This document shows positions 1 through 10,123 of a stretch of 64,000 bases of DNA, piece by piece. The translations under genes were made by a program, and so were the position numbers. The notes below the pieces were generated by a model. The model was given only the letters and a program-made list of their open reading frames with translations, had not been told where the DNA came from and made no database searches. Position 1 is the stretch's first letter, and each line of letters starts with the position of its first letter. Source of the DNA: Peronospora farinosa (taxonomy: Eukaryota > Oomycota > Peronosporomycetes > Peronosporales > Peronosporaceae); the NCBI GenBank assembly GCA_947646735.1, contig CANTFK010000888.1:1-64000 (forward strand), read 5' to 3'.

Positions 1-280
1 CTAAAGTCCCCAATATGGACCAATGATAAATCAACCTGAAATTGTGTGGTTCCCGAAAGGCGGGAACACTGTCGTATTTATTACGACTAAAACCTTCGTA
101 ATTAGTACGAATTAAAACCAAAATAAAAATCAGAGTTAAATTTACTTAATACCTAATACTCGGGCTTGAGTCTTCCTCAAGCGCACGTGTAAGCTAGTGA
201 CGGTACGTTCTAGCCCCGTTACAGGCACAGTGAGTGGTTTGGGGTCTCATCATACAATTTTGAGAACCCACTCCACCACA
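1..280. repeat. LTR-type debris ending in CCCCGTTACA plus a hairpin fragment
   Basis: No gene is seen. Positions 211-223 read like the terminus of the gypsy LTR family found at 41.9, 45.0 and 53.6 kb (TAGCCCCGTTACA). It is followed at 224-280 by a fragment nearly identical to the end of the LTR at 52401-53615, including the imperfect hairpin GAGTGG...CCACTC at 232-273 and the terminal ACCACA. The two LTR families therefore abut here, probably through nested insertion or recombination. Confidence 0.55.
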
Positions 281-587
281 CATCCATTTTACCGATTTCG
301 GACTTAACCGAAAATTCGCGATCTCACTTTGCAAAATTCTTTCTTTCGCTTCGCCACAATATACGCCTAAATGGTTTTGTACAAACAAGTTTGGTAAAGC
401 GATCGGATAATTTGAAAGGGATCGATCAAAGAAATATCGTCAATCCCTATCCTGCGATATTATTTTTTAATATTTATTATTTTTATTTTTTATTCGCTAC
501 GATTGGTCAATAAGGCATGCAAGATGGTTGGAAGAGAGGGTAACGGTGTCAAGAACACAAAAGAATATGGATCCAAAGAGTACGGGA
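281..587. other. AT-rich spacer, nothing recognised
   Basis: AT-rich stretch between two repeat fragments. I see no convincing reading frame, RNA gene or repeat boundary in it. Confidence 0.4.
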
Positions 588-1535
588 TGTGGACCACACA
601 CCACAGTCGCGATCCAGGATGATCGGATTGTAATCTTAATTCAGAAAGTAGATCGCAAAGCGTAACAAGTTACAGATCGATACGCAACCACAATCCAGAA
701 ACCGGATCAACATAACCGGATCGACAAAACCGGATCGACAAATCCGGATCGACAAAACTGGATCGACAAAACTGGATCGACAAAATGGGATCGACAAAAT
801 GGGATTGACAAAACTGGATCGACAAAACCGGATCGACAAAACCGGATCGACAAATTGACGCAGTATTTGAAGTGGACCACAAAGAAAGTCTGTTTTATTT
901 GCAAGAAGGCGACACGCGGCAGTAGATCCTAAGCTACATATAGGCAAGATCATAGGTTTTGGTATTTGATTCGTTGACATTAAACAAAGTTTCTTTTTCA
1001 TCTAACTACGCACGCAGACTTCTCTTCCGGGTAAAAATTTGCCCCCCGACGATCAAGAGCTTCTGCCACCAGTACTTACAAGTAATATCCTTAAATTGTT
1101 TGGCCAGGGATTACAAGATCTCTCACGAACAAACTTCGCCTGCGATTGGACGCAGTATCACGTAAAGGACAAGGCACAAGATCGCGAGACGGCTCAAGTA
1201 GTCGGAAGGTCAAGTGAATCAAGTGGATCAAGTATTTACAATTTGGACATAGCGATATCAAGAGAGATCAGGGCAACTCATATAGAGTGCCCAAGTAACC
1301 CTCGATCGCGTGAACATTTCCGCACGATCGAACCCCCAACCAATTACAACCACGGTCAAGTTTAGCATCAACTAAAGTCCACCGAGAAGAGTGCTACCCG
1401 CCCTACCGACGGGTACACAAGGTGAGGAATGAATTGCTATACACGGAAGCGGAGAACCCCCCGATAGTCGGTTGTCCGGGCGCCAATGGAAAGTCGGGAT
1501 CACATCAGAAATTTTGTGAACCCCGCTCCACCACA
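588..1535. repeat. Probable divergent LTR related to the 52401-53615 LTR
   Basis: The last 150 bp (about 1384-1535) align with 53460-53615. Both have the pattern GAAGAGTGC, then an ACCCGCC...CGACGGGTACACAAGGTGAG block, and both end in ACCACA. The proposed start is a TGTGG at 588, giving TG...CA ends, but no target duplication is visible, so the left boundary is a guess. Like its relative it carries a GATCGAC/GGTCGAC-type minisatellite. Confidence 0.4.
702..855. repeat. 14-bp minisatellite, 11 units
   Basis: Eleven consecutive 14-bp units of the form CCGGATCGACAAAA run without spacing. Variation is confined to the second and third bases (CC/CT/TG) and a few single changes. Because 14 is not a multiple of three, all three minus-strand frames stay open and give a 14-residue protein periodicity. 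These frames are a by-product of the repeat and not genes. Confidence 0.95.
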
Positions 1536-2218
1536 AGCAGCGTTATCGCGCGCGGTACTGGAGCTACCTCCAGAGTGCGGGCAGATATCGAGCAACATGT
1601 TCCTAGAAAAAGCTGACATCGTTGGACGGACCTGGAATAGAAGATGGTGGATATCGTGCTCCGTGTGCGTGACCATTCTTTGGATCCAGCGGAGTAGAAT
1701 TTATCATAGTCTGGAAAGTGCGTCCACGGAGCAAGAGGTAGCGGAAGTCAAACAAGCCCTTCCGCCCCAACTCCGAGCGGTCGCTGTTATAAAACAACGA
1801 AGAGATAGGGATGTGAGCACTGAATTCTACCTCCGCGTATCAACGGAAATGTTTAAGACATTATCGTCAGTCAGCAGCCAGCACTGCATAGCCCTCGTAA
1901 CCGACAGGAGACATCTTCTGGGTTACTGACATGGCTGACGACTTTTTAGAACTCTTGTCGATGCATCCAATTATACAAAGGAGACTATTTTGCTACGAAA
2001 GTTTAATTTAGACAGGTTTGACGTTTAAGCAGTTTTTAGCAAAAAAAATACTGTAAACATCACAGTTTTGTATTGATTAAATGTTTCCATTTCGACCAAT
2101 CAAAATGATAAAGTTATGTACATTGGAAAGGTGAATTAATCAACCAGAAAGTTGCAGGATTTGCTTAAATATTTACAAAAAAAGCAAAAATTAGACAATC
2201 TCGCCAATAATTGGCTCC
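1536..2218. other. Intergenic; no gene recognised
   Basis: A 147-codon open frame covers 1486-1929 but starts inside the LTR-like repeat and resembles nothing I know; it is most likely repeat debris. The last 250 bp are AT-rich and contain TTGATTAAAT and CCAATCAAAATG at about 2094-2107, a CCAAT box that could serve the FHA gene. Confidence 0.4.
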
Positions 2219-2851
2219 ATGCCGTTCCAAGTGCCCAAATGGTACGTGTCTGAGTCTTTACTTGTTTCCTCACTGCGATAATCTCTGTTCTTTACTCTAT
2301 TTTATCTTCTTAGGGCAATGCCTCCCACACGTCGTAACTATCGTGCTCAACTTCAAGTGGACAAAGGAGGTAAATGCAAGGAACAAATTTCCATTGGTTC
2401 GCAGTCGTGCTATATTTTGGGACGCAGTAAAGAACTGAGTGACATTTGGGTGCAACATTTTTCCATTTCACGTCAACATGCGGTCATTGCACATGATAAA
2501 GAGGAACAGATATTTCTCATGGATTTAGGCTCAGCTCAAGGAACTTTTTTAAATGACAAGGAAATTGTACCGAATGAACGTCAAAAGCTTACAGATGGAG
2601 ATCGTATCAAGTTTGGAGCAAGCACTAGAACATACGTGTTCAAAAACGCAATTGAAGAAGATGAAGCATCGGATCAAAAAGAGAACAAACGTACAGAGAC
2701 AGCTAGTGGAAACCCGGAACTCCAACGGATGATGCAGGAAATGCAGAGCTTTGGTGACAAGAAACTTTATCAAAAGCAGAAGAAAAAGGATGAAAAGATG
2801 ATGACGGAAGCTGATGCTAAAGTCGAAGAGCGAAAGAGGGTGGGGATCTAA
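2219..2851 (+). CDS. FHA-domain protein of the NIPP1 type
   Basis: Two exons: a 23-nt first exon (2219-2241) joined to 2314-2851 across a 72-bp intron (GTACGT...TTCTTAG). The join is supported because the short exon supplies the basic, Trp-containing lead-in that precedes the FHA domain in NIPP1. The product is about 185 residues. The FHA domain spans roughly residues 15-120, with the GRS and SxxH phosphothreonine-pocket signatures (LGRSKE, SISRQHA) and the NIPP1-like closing motif KFGASTRTYVF. A Lys/Glu-rich helix follows. NIPP1 proteins are nuclear regulators of phosphatase PP1 that bind splicing factors. The canonical RVxF PP1-docking motif is not obvious here, so the FHA-scaffold role is safer than PP1 inhibition. 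WDR70 begins 91 bp downstream on the same strand. Confidence 0.85.
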
Positions 2852-2942
2852 CTGCGGCTAATGAGCTCAAAGTGCTGGGTACTATGTGCTGATTGCTGAT
2901 TTGCTTGTATGTTGTACTTAGAGACAAGCTGAGATCGCAGCA

Positions 2943-4619
2943 ATGACTGCTCAAATGATGCAAGCACCCGCACAGGTTTCCGAGACTAATGTTGATGTAG
3001 AAGAAGAGCGACAGCGAGATAATAGTGCTGATAGGGACAGCTCAGCAGAATCTGAGAGTGATGATAATGACGGTGATAACGACGTGGCGCTTCGTTATGG
3101 TTTACCCAAGTCTCGTGAAGTAGCCCTTGAGAGCCACACGAAAGGGCTGGTTTGCATTGCCGTTGACACGCCAGGTGCTCGAGTGGCCACGGGATCCACA
3201 GACTACCATGTCAAATTGTGGGATTTCGCTGGCATGGCACGTCATGTCCGTCCGTTCCGTGATGTCGAAGTGGATGACGGTCACCCGCTTGTGGCTGTGA
3301 GCTATAGCCCGTCAGGAGATTGCTTGCTTGCGGTTACTGGATCCTCGCAGCCGAAGGTACTCACGCGTGAGGGTGTGGAAGAGCTGCAATTTGCAAAAGG
3401 AGACATGTATGTTGTCGACATGGCTAATACTAACGGGCATACCCACACAGTAACTAGTGGTCAATGGCATCCAAAACTACGCGAGCAAATGATAACGAGC
3501 TCGCTAGACGGTACGGTGCGACTGTGGAGCCTCGGGGGCAAACAGGCATTCAACAAGCTCGTCAATACGTCCGTGTTCAAGTTTAAGGACCGCCGCGGCC
3601 GGCGATGTGGAGTGACAACCTGTCGTTTTAATCCAGATGGTAGGTTAATTGCAGGAGCTACTATGGACGGTCAAGTGCAGTGTATTGATCCGCGCAAGGC
3701 TTATGCGGGAGCTGCCATTACTATTCGTGATGCGCATGCCGACGGTGGGGGTGATTTGGGCGTTTCTTCGATCCGGTTTTCGTCCGACGGTAAATTTATG
3801 GCTTCACGATCCTGCTCAGATGATACCGTCAAGATCTGGGATTTGCGTAAAACAAAAGAGAGCATGAAGGTGTTTCATGGTATCGAGGGTGTATACGGGA
3901 CGTGTAATCTCGCCTTCAATCACAACGGTACGGCCATAGCTGCCGGGACATGTGTTCGGAAGGGAAAGGGCCTAATGGGACAGGTTCTTTTCCTAGATGT
4001 ACATACACCTGGCCTCGTGGAGCCTGTTGCTAGTATTGACATGAAGGAAGACGAAAGTGCTGTGTGCGTGGAGTGGCACCACGGTATCAATCAGATTTTT
4101 GTTGGAAGCTCTAGGGGGACTTGCCGTATTTTCTACGATCCACAACAAAGCACGAAGGGTGTTCTTCTAAGTGCCACGAAGAAGCTGAAGGTGCAAGGCA
4201 GTGACTCAGGGGTCCGCATCGATGGTGCCGGCAAAATATACACTCCCCACGCGCTGCCTATGTATCGCGATGATACGTCAGGGTCTCGTAAGCGAAAATA
4301 CGAAAAGGTACGCGCTGACCCGAAGGAGTCTCGTGCGCCTGAAAAACCCATTACAGGCCCAGGCATGGGTGGCAAGATCAGCGGTAGTACTACTTTCACG
4401 CAGTACTTCATGAAAAGTCATATTAAGTCTTCATTCCGAGAGGAAGACCCACGAGCAGCAATTTTAAAGTACGCCAAGGAGGCTGAAACAGACCCACAAT
4501 TCTTGGGTGTTGCTTACAAAAAGGAAAAGATGGACCCGCGTTACCAGCTCGCCAAGCAGACTCTTGAGGAGGAAAAACTTGCAAAGGAGGAGGAAGACCG
4601 TCGTTTGTTGCAGCCATAG
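2943..4619 (+). CDS. WDR70: WD40 protein, WDR70 / gastrulation-defective-1 homologue
   Basis: Intact single-exon frame of 558 codons. An acidic, Ser/Asp-rich N terminus (about 1-50) is followed by WD repeats with clear cores such as VKLWDF, VRLWSL and VKIWDL. The C-terminal extension has the family hallmarks HALPMYRD, GPGMGGKISG and an ILKYAKEAE helix, matching the WDR70 C terminus rather than a generic WD40 protein. WDR70 homologues are nuclear and are linked to the DDB1-CUL4 ligase and chromatin or RNA processes. Start chosen at the first ATG in a good context (gcagcaATGACT). Nothing looks truncated. The upstream spacer is only 91 bp. Confidence 0.93.
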   Translation: MTAQMMQAPAQVSETNVDVEEERQRDNSADRDSSAESESDDNDGDNDVALRYGLPKSREVALESHTKGLVCIAVDTPGARVATGSTDYHVKLWDFAGMARHVRPFRDVEVDDGHPLVAVSYSPSGDCLLAVTGSSQPKVLTREGVEELQFAKGDMYVVDMANTNGHTHTVTSGQWHPKLREQMITSSLDGTVRLWSLGGKQAFNKLVNTSVFKFKDRRGRRCGVTTCRFNPDGRLIAGATMDGQVQCIDPRKAYAGAAITIRDAHADGGGDLGVSSIRFSSDGKFMASRSCSDDTVKIWDLRKTKESMKVFHGIEGVYGTCNLAFNHNGTAIAAGTCVRKGKGLMGQVLFLDVHTPGLVEPVASIDMKEDESAVCVEWHHGINQIFVGSSRGTCRIFYDPQQSTKGVLLSATKKLKVQGSDSGVRIDGAGKIYTPHALPMYRDDTSGSRKRKYEKVRADPKESRAPEKPITGPGMGGKISGSTTFTQYFMKSHIKSSFREEDPRAAILKYAKEAETDPQFLGVAYKKEKMDPRYQLAKQTLEEEKLAKEEEDRRLLQP

Positions 4620-4892
4620 ACGACCATGAAGATTGGAAGTTGTTGATATAGATTTTGCAATAGGATCGACCGCATAATATTCAGCGTGACGGAAGAAGCG
4701 GAGATGATGTTTGCGAATTGCAAATTGATATGATATTGCTACTGGAATGAATGACTGCCACAAACTTGATGGAGGATGACACGCATTCGGGACATTAAGT
4801 GTCTCATACTAAGTGATCAGCTGCGTATCTTCGACGCCGCCGCTGCTGCTAGTATACAAAGTTAGTGCTTGGTTCGGTTCGCCGGCTTGAGC

Positions 4893-5735
4893 TCACATGT
4901 GCAGCTTCTGTCTTTTATGCCGGCTGCACAAACCTCTACACCGGGCAACACTCGAACAAGCATCGACCCTGCACTTCTGTGATGAATGCGTGGCACATTT
5001 TCCTTGACGTTGAGCACCCTTCTTGCAGCCAGGGGCGGTGCACAACTTGCCACCACCGTGTGCTCGGCACAAGCCTCCACCTTGGCTACTTGTCCCGCAG
5101 CCTTCGACCTTGCAGCGTGCGCCACCACCGTGACGTTTGCACCGATGCATTGTCTGCGCTCCACGAGTACAGCCTTCAACCACGCAGCGCCTACCGCCGC
5201 CATGTCGGATGCACTTTCCTTTGCTCTGCATTTTTGTGTTGCACCCGGCAACTTCGCATTTGCCTTTGGCCTTCTTCCACATTGACAGCTGCTGTCTATT
5301 CTTCTGTTTGCTCTTGTCCTGCAATGAATCCGTGTCCTCGAATAGCTCTATCAATTTCTGAGCATCGATATGATCCGACTGAGGCATCTCGATCGAGAAG
5401 GCGGGGCCGACAAATGATGGCGTTTCTATCCAGCTTTGTACCGGACAAGACAATGGCTCAGTCAGAACCTGAACATTGTGCGAAATTATGAGCTCGGTTA
5501 GATCGGCAGGTAATGCTGCATCGTGAATTGGGGTCATTGGTAGTGAAACATCCAGCACTTGGGGCATACATGGATCTTCGATTGAATTGTAGCTGTTGAT
5601 CAACGTCATATCATTCAAAGCATCGTCACTGGGTATCACCAAATGCAGCAGGGCCAAAATCTCGCTGCTGTTGGGAACTTCATCGGGTGTACTTGGATTG
5701 AAACCTTCGAGTACGTTTTGCTGATAGATGTTCAT
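4893..5735 (-). CDS. Zinc-finger repeat protein, WRKY19-like type
   Basis: Intact 280-codon frame. Residues 1-150 are acidic and low complexity. The C-terminal half (about 155-275) has five tandem copies of a Cys/His unit built as CxxxGC-x(8)-GxCxxHGGG, with linkers RRC, ARC and KLC; the last unit is degenerate (CSSVARCRGLCSRH). This repeat is the one often annotated as WRKY19-like and is expanded in oomycetes. It is unlike the true plant WRKY domain, as no WRKYGQK is present. It is expected to bind zinc; a nuclear or DNA-binding role is inference. The gene converges on WDR70. Confidence 0.8.
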   Translation of the reverse strand: MNIYQQNVLEGFNPSTPDEVPNSSEILALLHLVIPSDDALNDMTLINSYNSIEDPCMPQVLDVSLPMTPIHDAALPADLTELIISHNVQVLTEPLSCPVQSWIETPSFVGPAFSIEMPQSDHIDAQKLIELFEDTDSLQDKSKQKNRQQLSMWKKAKGKCEVAGCNTKMQSKGKCIRHGGGRRCVVEGCTRGAQTMHRCKRHGGGARCKVEGCGTSSQGGGLCRAHGGGKLCTAPGCKKGAQRQGKCATHSSQKCRVDACSSVARCRGLCSRHKRQKLHM

Positions 5736-7716
5736 GTTGACAAGTCCCTAAAGTCTTGGTCGTTGGAGAGAATTCTTAAAAGTGAGCGAGGAGTATGGAT
5801 TGCTCTCGGTGAAGCTTTCTACCATCGTAGACAGTGTAGCCGAGTGGTAAAGTGGACGACCACAAGCCACAAACTAGACAGGTCTCGACAATGTGTGAAA
5901 AAGTGATGGACGCAAAAAAGGTGAGCGAATCCATGGACCTGGTACTTCCTCAAGTATCACGGAAGGAAAATGTAGAAGATCTTGTTGAACATTTGAGACG
6001 ATTGAACACTTCAAGATCAATCTATTCTCCACCTTCAGTCTCTTGACTTGAACAAGTGCCAATACACTTTACTGGCATGTAGCAATACGAGGGTACATTT
6101 CAATTAAGACATTGAGTTTCCATTGAAACATGACTAAGAAGAAACAAGAAGGAGGAGGTACTTCAGTTACAATTGCAGCATTCACTCGCCCGCTTCCACA
6201 CGTGCGTCTTCACTTGGCGTAGCGAGGGTCAAATCGTCAAACATAAGCACAGGTTCGACTGGCACAAATGGATACTAGCACTCCCTGCCAGGGGTCGAGA
6301 GCATATCTGAGACCTCATCTTTGGAACATCTACTCGAGATGCTCTCATACACGAAACTTGGCCGCTCTCACAACACGCTGCTGGTTCGCTTTCGCTGTCA
6401 TGTAGACAAAGAAAGCGTCATTACTTGACATATAGAGGCAGTATCCAACTTACTTCTCACAAAGATGATCATAGCGTACGACTTCCTCTGGAGTTCCTCT
6501 GTAGTTCAGCATGTCACTTGGTTAATCATACCAACAAAACTGAACAGACCGATAAATTTTATGTACGCCTTCTTCTTAAGGTCCACTGCTGGAGATGCCT
6601 ACGAGCTTACAAGTGTTGGAATGTCATTCTGTGTGCCCCTTTGTGGGTGTATTCCAAACTTGTCGGATGAGTCTTGTGGCAGTACTTCAGAATTCGACTG
6701 ACCAGGCTGCTGCTTTCTCCACTCTTACCCACTACAACCATCATATGAATGATACTGGGAAACGCGTTGGTGTTGTTGAGAATAGCAATCCATGAGTTTG
6801 TAGAAGCCACAACGCAATAGAGCTGTCTTTTTAGTAGACGACTACGTGAGATATAGCTAGGTTAAGATGGAGTTCCTTCCAAATCTAGCTTTTTAGATAA
6901 GTGATCTCATTAGCGCAACTGTGAAGCGTTCTACATTTACCCCCCCCCCCCCCGGGCTCCTGCTAATAGTGTTGTCTCTCAAGATATCATGGAAGCGCTT
7001 CAGTGAATGTCTGTTCTTAACGATTGCACAGCCGGTAAACGCAGTGGCTGTAGATCTAAACTAAATTGGACGCAAGATTAGGCCTGGAAGCTTCTTGAAC
7101 CATGTGCCAGAAAGCAGCGACACTATCAAAGCGAAGCCATGACGCTAATCCAATGTTTAACAGTAAAGGTTTACCGCAGCTCCATGCTTAGTAGTGCCTT
7201 GTGAGAAGCGAATGGACGTATCTACGTTAACCAACCATCATCTAATGCTGGTGAGTAGCTGGGTACGCTGCTATACAACTGCTAGTTCTTCCTGTATGAC
7301 CACCTTGCCAAAGCGCAAGTCAAAGCGTTAGCGTAGAGTAGCAACCTCGTAAGATTGCGCTCATGCAGCACTTTTAGAGCTGCACGTGAAGAGTGCAAGC
7401 ATATCTAGAAACAGGAATGTTGATTAAACGTTACGAATGATACGCACACATTAACGCTCTAGCGTTGTCGATACTTCTTCAAACGAGTAAATCCTTTGAT
7501 TCAGTTAAACGTATTCAACCGCAAAGCTCGATTCGAGGCCTTGTAGCAAGCAGCAACATCACTTCCATCATCCGACTGAGCTCGAGAGCAATAGCTATTG
7601 CTTCCAGCAAACTCGGTTAATGTTTGTCAACGTCTCAGGAGTGCATCATCTCCCTAAACAATTCGAATTCCTAAACCATTTTCAAATCACTCCTGCAGAT
7701 ATCCTCAAAATTCAAG
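5736..7716. other. Two-kilobase spacer without a recognisable gene
   Basis: Only short open frames occur. The best is 5852-6046, a 64-codon frame with a short amphipathic helix, and it has no recognisable domain or splice partner. A run of 14 C occurs at 6940-6953. A tRNA A-box look-alike at about 5836 does not fold into a cloverleaf. I found no LTR ends, inverted repeats or RNA gene. Confidence 0.5.
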
Positions 7717-9991
7717 ATGAAGCTCGAAAGTGAAGTCTCGGGACTGCTATGGTGGGACGAGGAATTCACCGAGCCTCAAGTTTCCTTCCGTACCACCTTG
7801 TTCCCAGCATTGTTAGGTGTTTGTGACACACAGTTGCTGTCTTCGGAGCTCTCGCATGACGAAGTGCGTGTGGTGACTGAGTTTTGCATCTCCCCCGATG
7901 CCAACCAAACCGACATCGTGACCAAAGAAGACGTGGGGCCTGCAATTCAATGCCAAGATATTTCAATCTTAGTGGTTCACAATAGTTATGATGTGGTGTA
8001 TGCTGTTTCAATTATTGCAGTTCCGTCGATTCCTTGCACGGTTTGGACCGCTCAAGTTCAGTTTGTCCAAGTTGGTAACGTGTTTCTGCGTGAACCGAGA
8101 GGTGGTGCCTTGGTTTCACGGAGAAATAGGAAGAAAGGAGGCCGAAAGTGTCTTGACTACGAGAAAATGTAGCGACGGCGCGTTTCTGGTGCGATTTTCG
8201 GAGTCGCATCCGACGAAGTTCACTCTCACGTACCTCAAAGTGCACTCGGTGGGATCTCAAACACCTGGGCGACGCGAAGTAAAGAACTGTCTTTTGACGA
8301 ATTTGGGCGTGTCTGGATATGCAGTGACAGAAGCAATGAGACGTCATGCAGACACGAGTGTTCGACAGCGCACGTATCCGTCAATTAGGGCATTTATTCA
8401 GTCGAGCTCCGGCAGACTCAAATACGGGGTACGTATGTGAGGCTCGTAGACGACAGTGATGCTGGTTCGGTGCTCATAATGTTTGTAAATCCTGCATCTA
8501 CAGGTCGCGTCGGATTTCTCTGCGCAATGTAATCAGGAGCTAGCAGCAGTGCGAGCCCTGCAAGATCATCAGAGCGACTTTTATGCGGCATTCAGAAGTG
8601 AATCGTTTGGAAATCCAGTATCTCGGATAAACGCGGTAGCAAAGTCCTTTTCAGGGCCTGAGCCGTCGCAATCATCGTTTCATAGCATGCCGTTACAGAA
8701 TTCAAACGCTGGAAACACAAGCGAAGCAACTTCCAACAGCTATGCAAGTTTCTCGCTAGACTCAGTCGCGCCGCCTAGTGTGCATCGTGAAGAAATCTTG
8801 GAACAAAGTGATGCAGGACTCACCATTCAGTACGAAGACAAGAAGCTCGCACGCAGACAGTGGAGCGAAGCAACTTCGGGTGACTACGGAATTTTCACTT
8901 CATTTGGACAGCCAGAGGAAGAAGCACACCCTGGCACCAACACCAATGCCTTCTCCGGGGATCATGCTCAGCGCGAGCCTGCTGATAGTATTTCTGACGT
9001 GTACGCCTCCTTCGCGAGTGTGGCGTCAATATATTCCCAAGACTCTGAACAAGCGGCAATACGTGCTCAACAAGCCATTTCTTTCTCAAAGCCTCCTATG
9101 TCTACGACATCGATCACCCAGCCTAGTTTTATAAACAACGGAGCGTACGGATCATTTGCGAGCATTGCTGTGGCCAAGCCAACAACTTCCACTTCAGTCA
9201 ATGTTCCGATGAGCGGGAATCCAAACATGGCAAGCCGCGATTTGTCAGACACTGGTGACTACGGCAGCTGCCCAGCAAATGCGCTCGAAGACAAGCACCC
9301 TCAGTGGGAACAAACACTAAGGCCCCCTTCCCTGTCTGTGGTCGTCAAATCTGACTTTGACATCCAGAATGTTTCTCCAGACGCTGACATTTACGAGAAC
9401 TTGGCTTCGCTATCACTTGCTCAAAACAACGCGCCACTGCAAGCAAAAACATATATGCCGAAGCCCCGGTATTCTCCAGCTCGCGCTACCCCGTTACCAC
9501 CGTCAAACGCGGACGTGTGCGGATCGTTGGACGTGGCAACAGCAAACTTATACATCAAGACGACTCCAACCACTTCGGCGTTGGATGAGCTCAATGTGGG
9601 TATGAAATTTTACAAGCAAAAGCGGTTGGATGACGCACGTCTCCGATTCATGTTGGCACAAGAAATGGCACGTGCATCAGGAGACCATGTCGTGGAAGCG
9701 CGTGCACTCGGCAATTTGGGTACGGTGCATTTGGACAAGAAAAATCTGCACCAGGCTGTACGTTGTTACCAACAATGTTTGGATATCACACGCGCAATCG
9801 AAGATACGAAGCGTGAACGCACTATTCTCAATAATCTTGTTCTTGCACTAGTAGCTAGTGAGGACTTCGAACGTGCGCTTGCATATTGCCAAGTCCAGCT
9901 TGAGACAACCACAAATGCCATCAACCAGCGTAAAATTATCTCTCGCATGAGTCTGCTTCGCGAGAAAATGACTCGACAAGCCAAAGTGTAA
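7717..9991 (+). CDS. SH2-domain protein with a Tyr-motif array and C-terminal TPRs
   Basis: Three exons in my model: 7717-7971, 8021-8428 and 8504-9991, about 716 residues. The second intron (GTACGT...CTACAG, 75 bp) is secure. The first (49 bp, donor GTGGTT) preserves frame but has a weak donor, so the first 85 residues are uncertain. The SH2 domain lies at about 112-220 with PWFHGEIGR and the pTyr-binding Arg in FLVRFSES. Residues about 230-560 are Ser-rich and carry at least six motifs of the form (D/N)xYxSF: DFYAAF, NSYASF, GDYGIF, DVYASF, GAYGSF, GDYGSC, DIYENL. The C terminus (about 585-710) has two to three TPR helical pairs (ALGNLGTVHL, AVRCYQQCL). A phosphotyrosine adaptor role is inferred; no enzymatic domain is seen. 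Confidence 0.8.
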
Positions 9992-10123
9992 CAACTCGCT
10001 GTCGTGGCTACACCATCAAGCTAATGACAGTCTTTGCCATTCACTTGATGGTGTTGCTGCATTACCAATGTTCTTGGTCTAGTGGTCTACACAGCGACTA
10101 ATGCCTGTATTCTTCCAGATCGA

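Noticed and set aside
702..855. CRISPR-like array
   Set aside because: Units are contiguous with no spacers; it is a minisatellite in a eukaryotic genome.
707..1001. Three overlapping minus-strand frames with a 14-residue repeat
   Set aside because: They are produced by the 14-bp minisatellite being free of stop codons, not by a gene.
1486..1929. 147-codon frame after the first LTR-like repeat
   Set aside because: It begins inside the repeat and resembles no gag, pol or cellular protein; probably chance.
4865..5491. 208-codon plus frame opposite the finger-repeat gene
   Set aside because: It is a shadow of the Cys/His repeats on the other strand.
5828..5935. tRNA-like A box (TAGCCGAGTGGT) and a weak B box about 85 bp on
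   Set aside because: The presumed acceptor strands do not pair and no anticodon arm forms, so there is no cloverleaf.
5852..6046. 64-codon frame with a short helix in the empty spacer
   Set aside because: Too short, no splice partner, no recognisable motif; kept as spacer.
6940..6953. Run of 14 C
   Set aside because: A plain homopolymer without associated features; may also be a length error.
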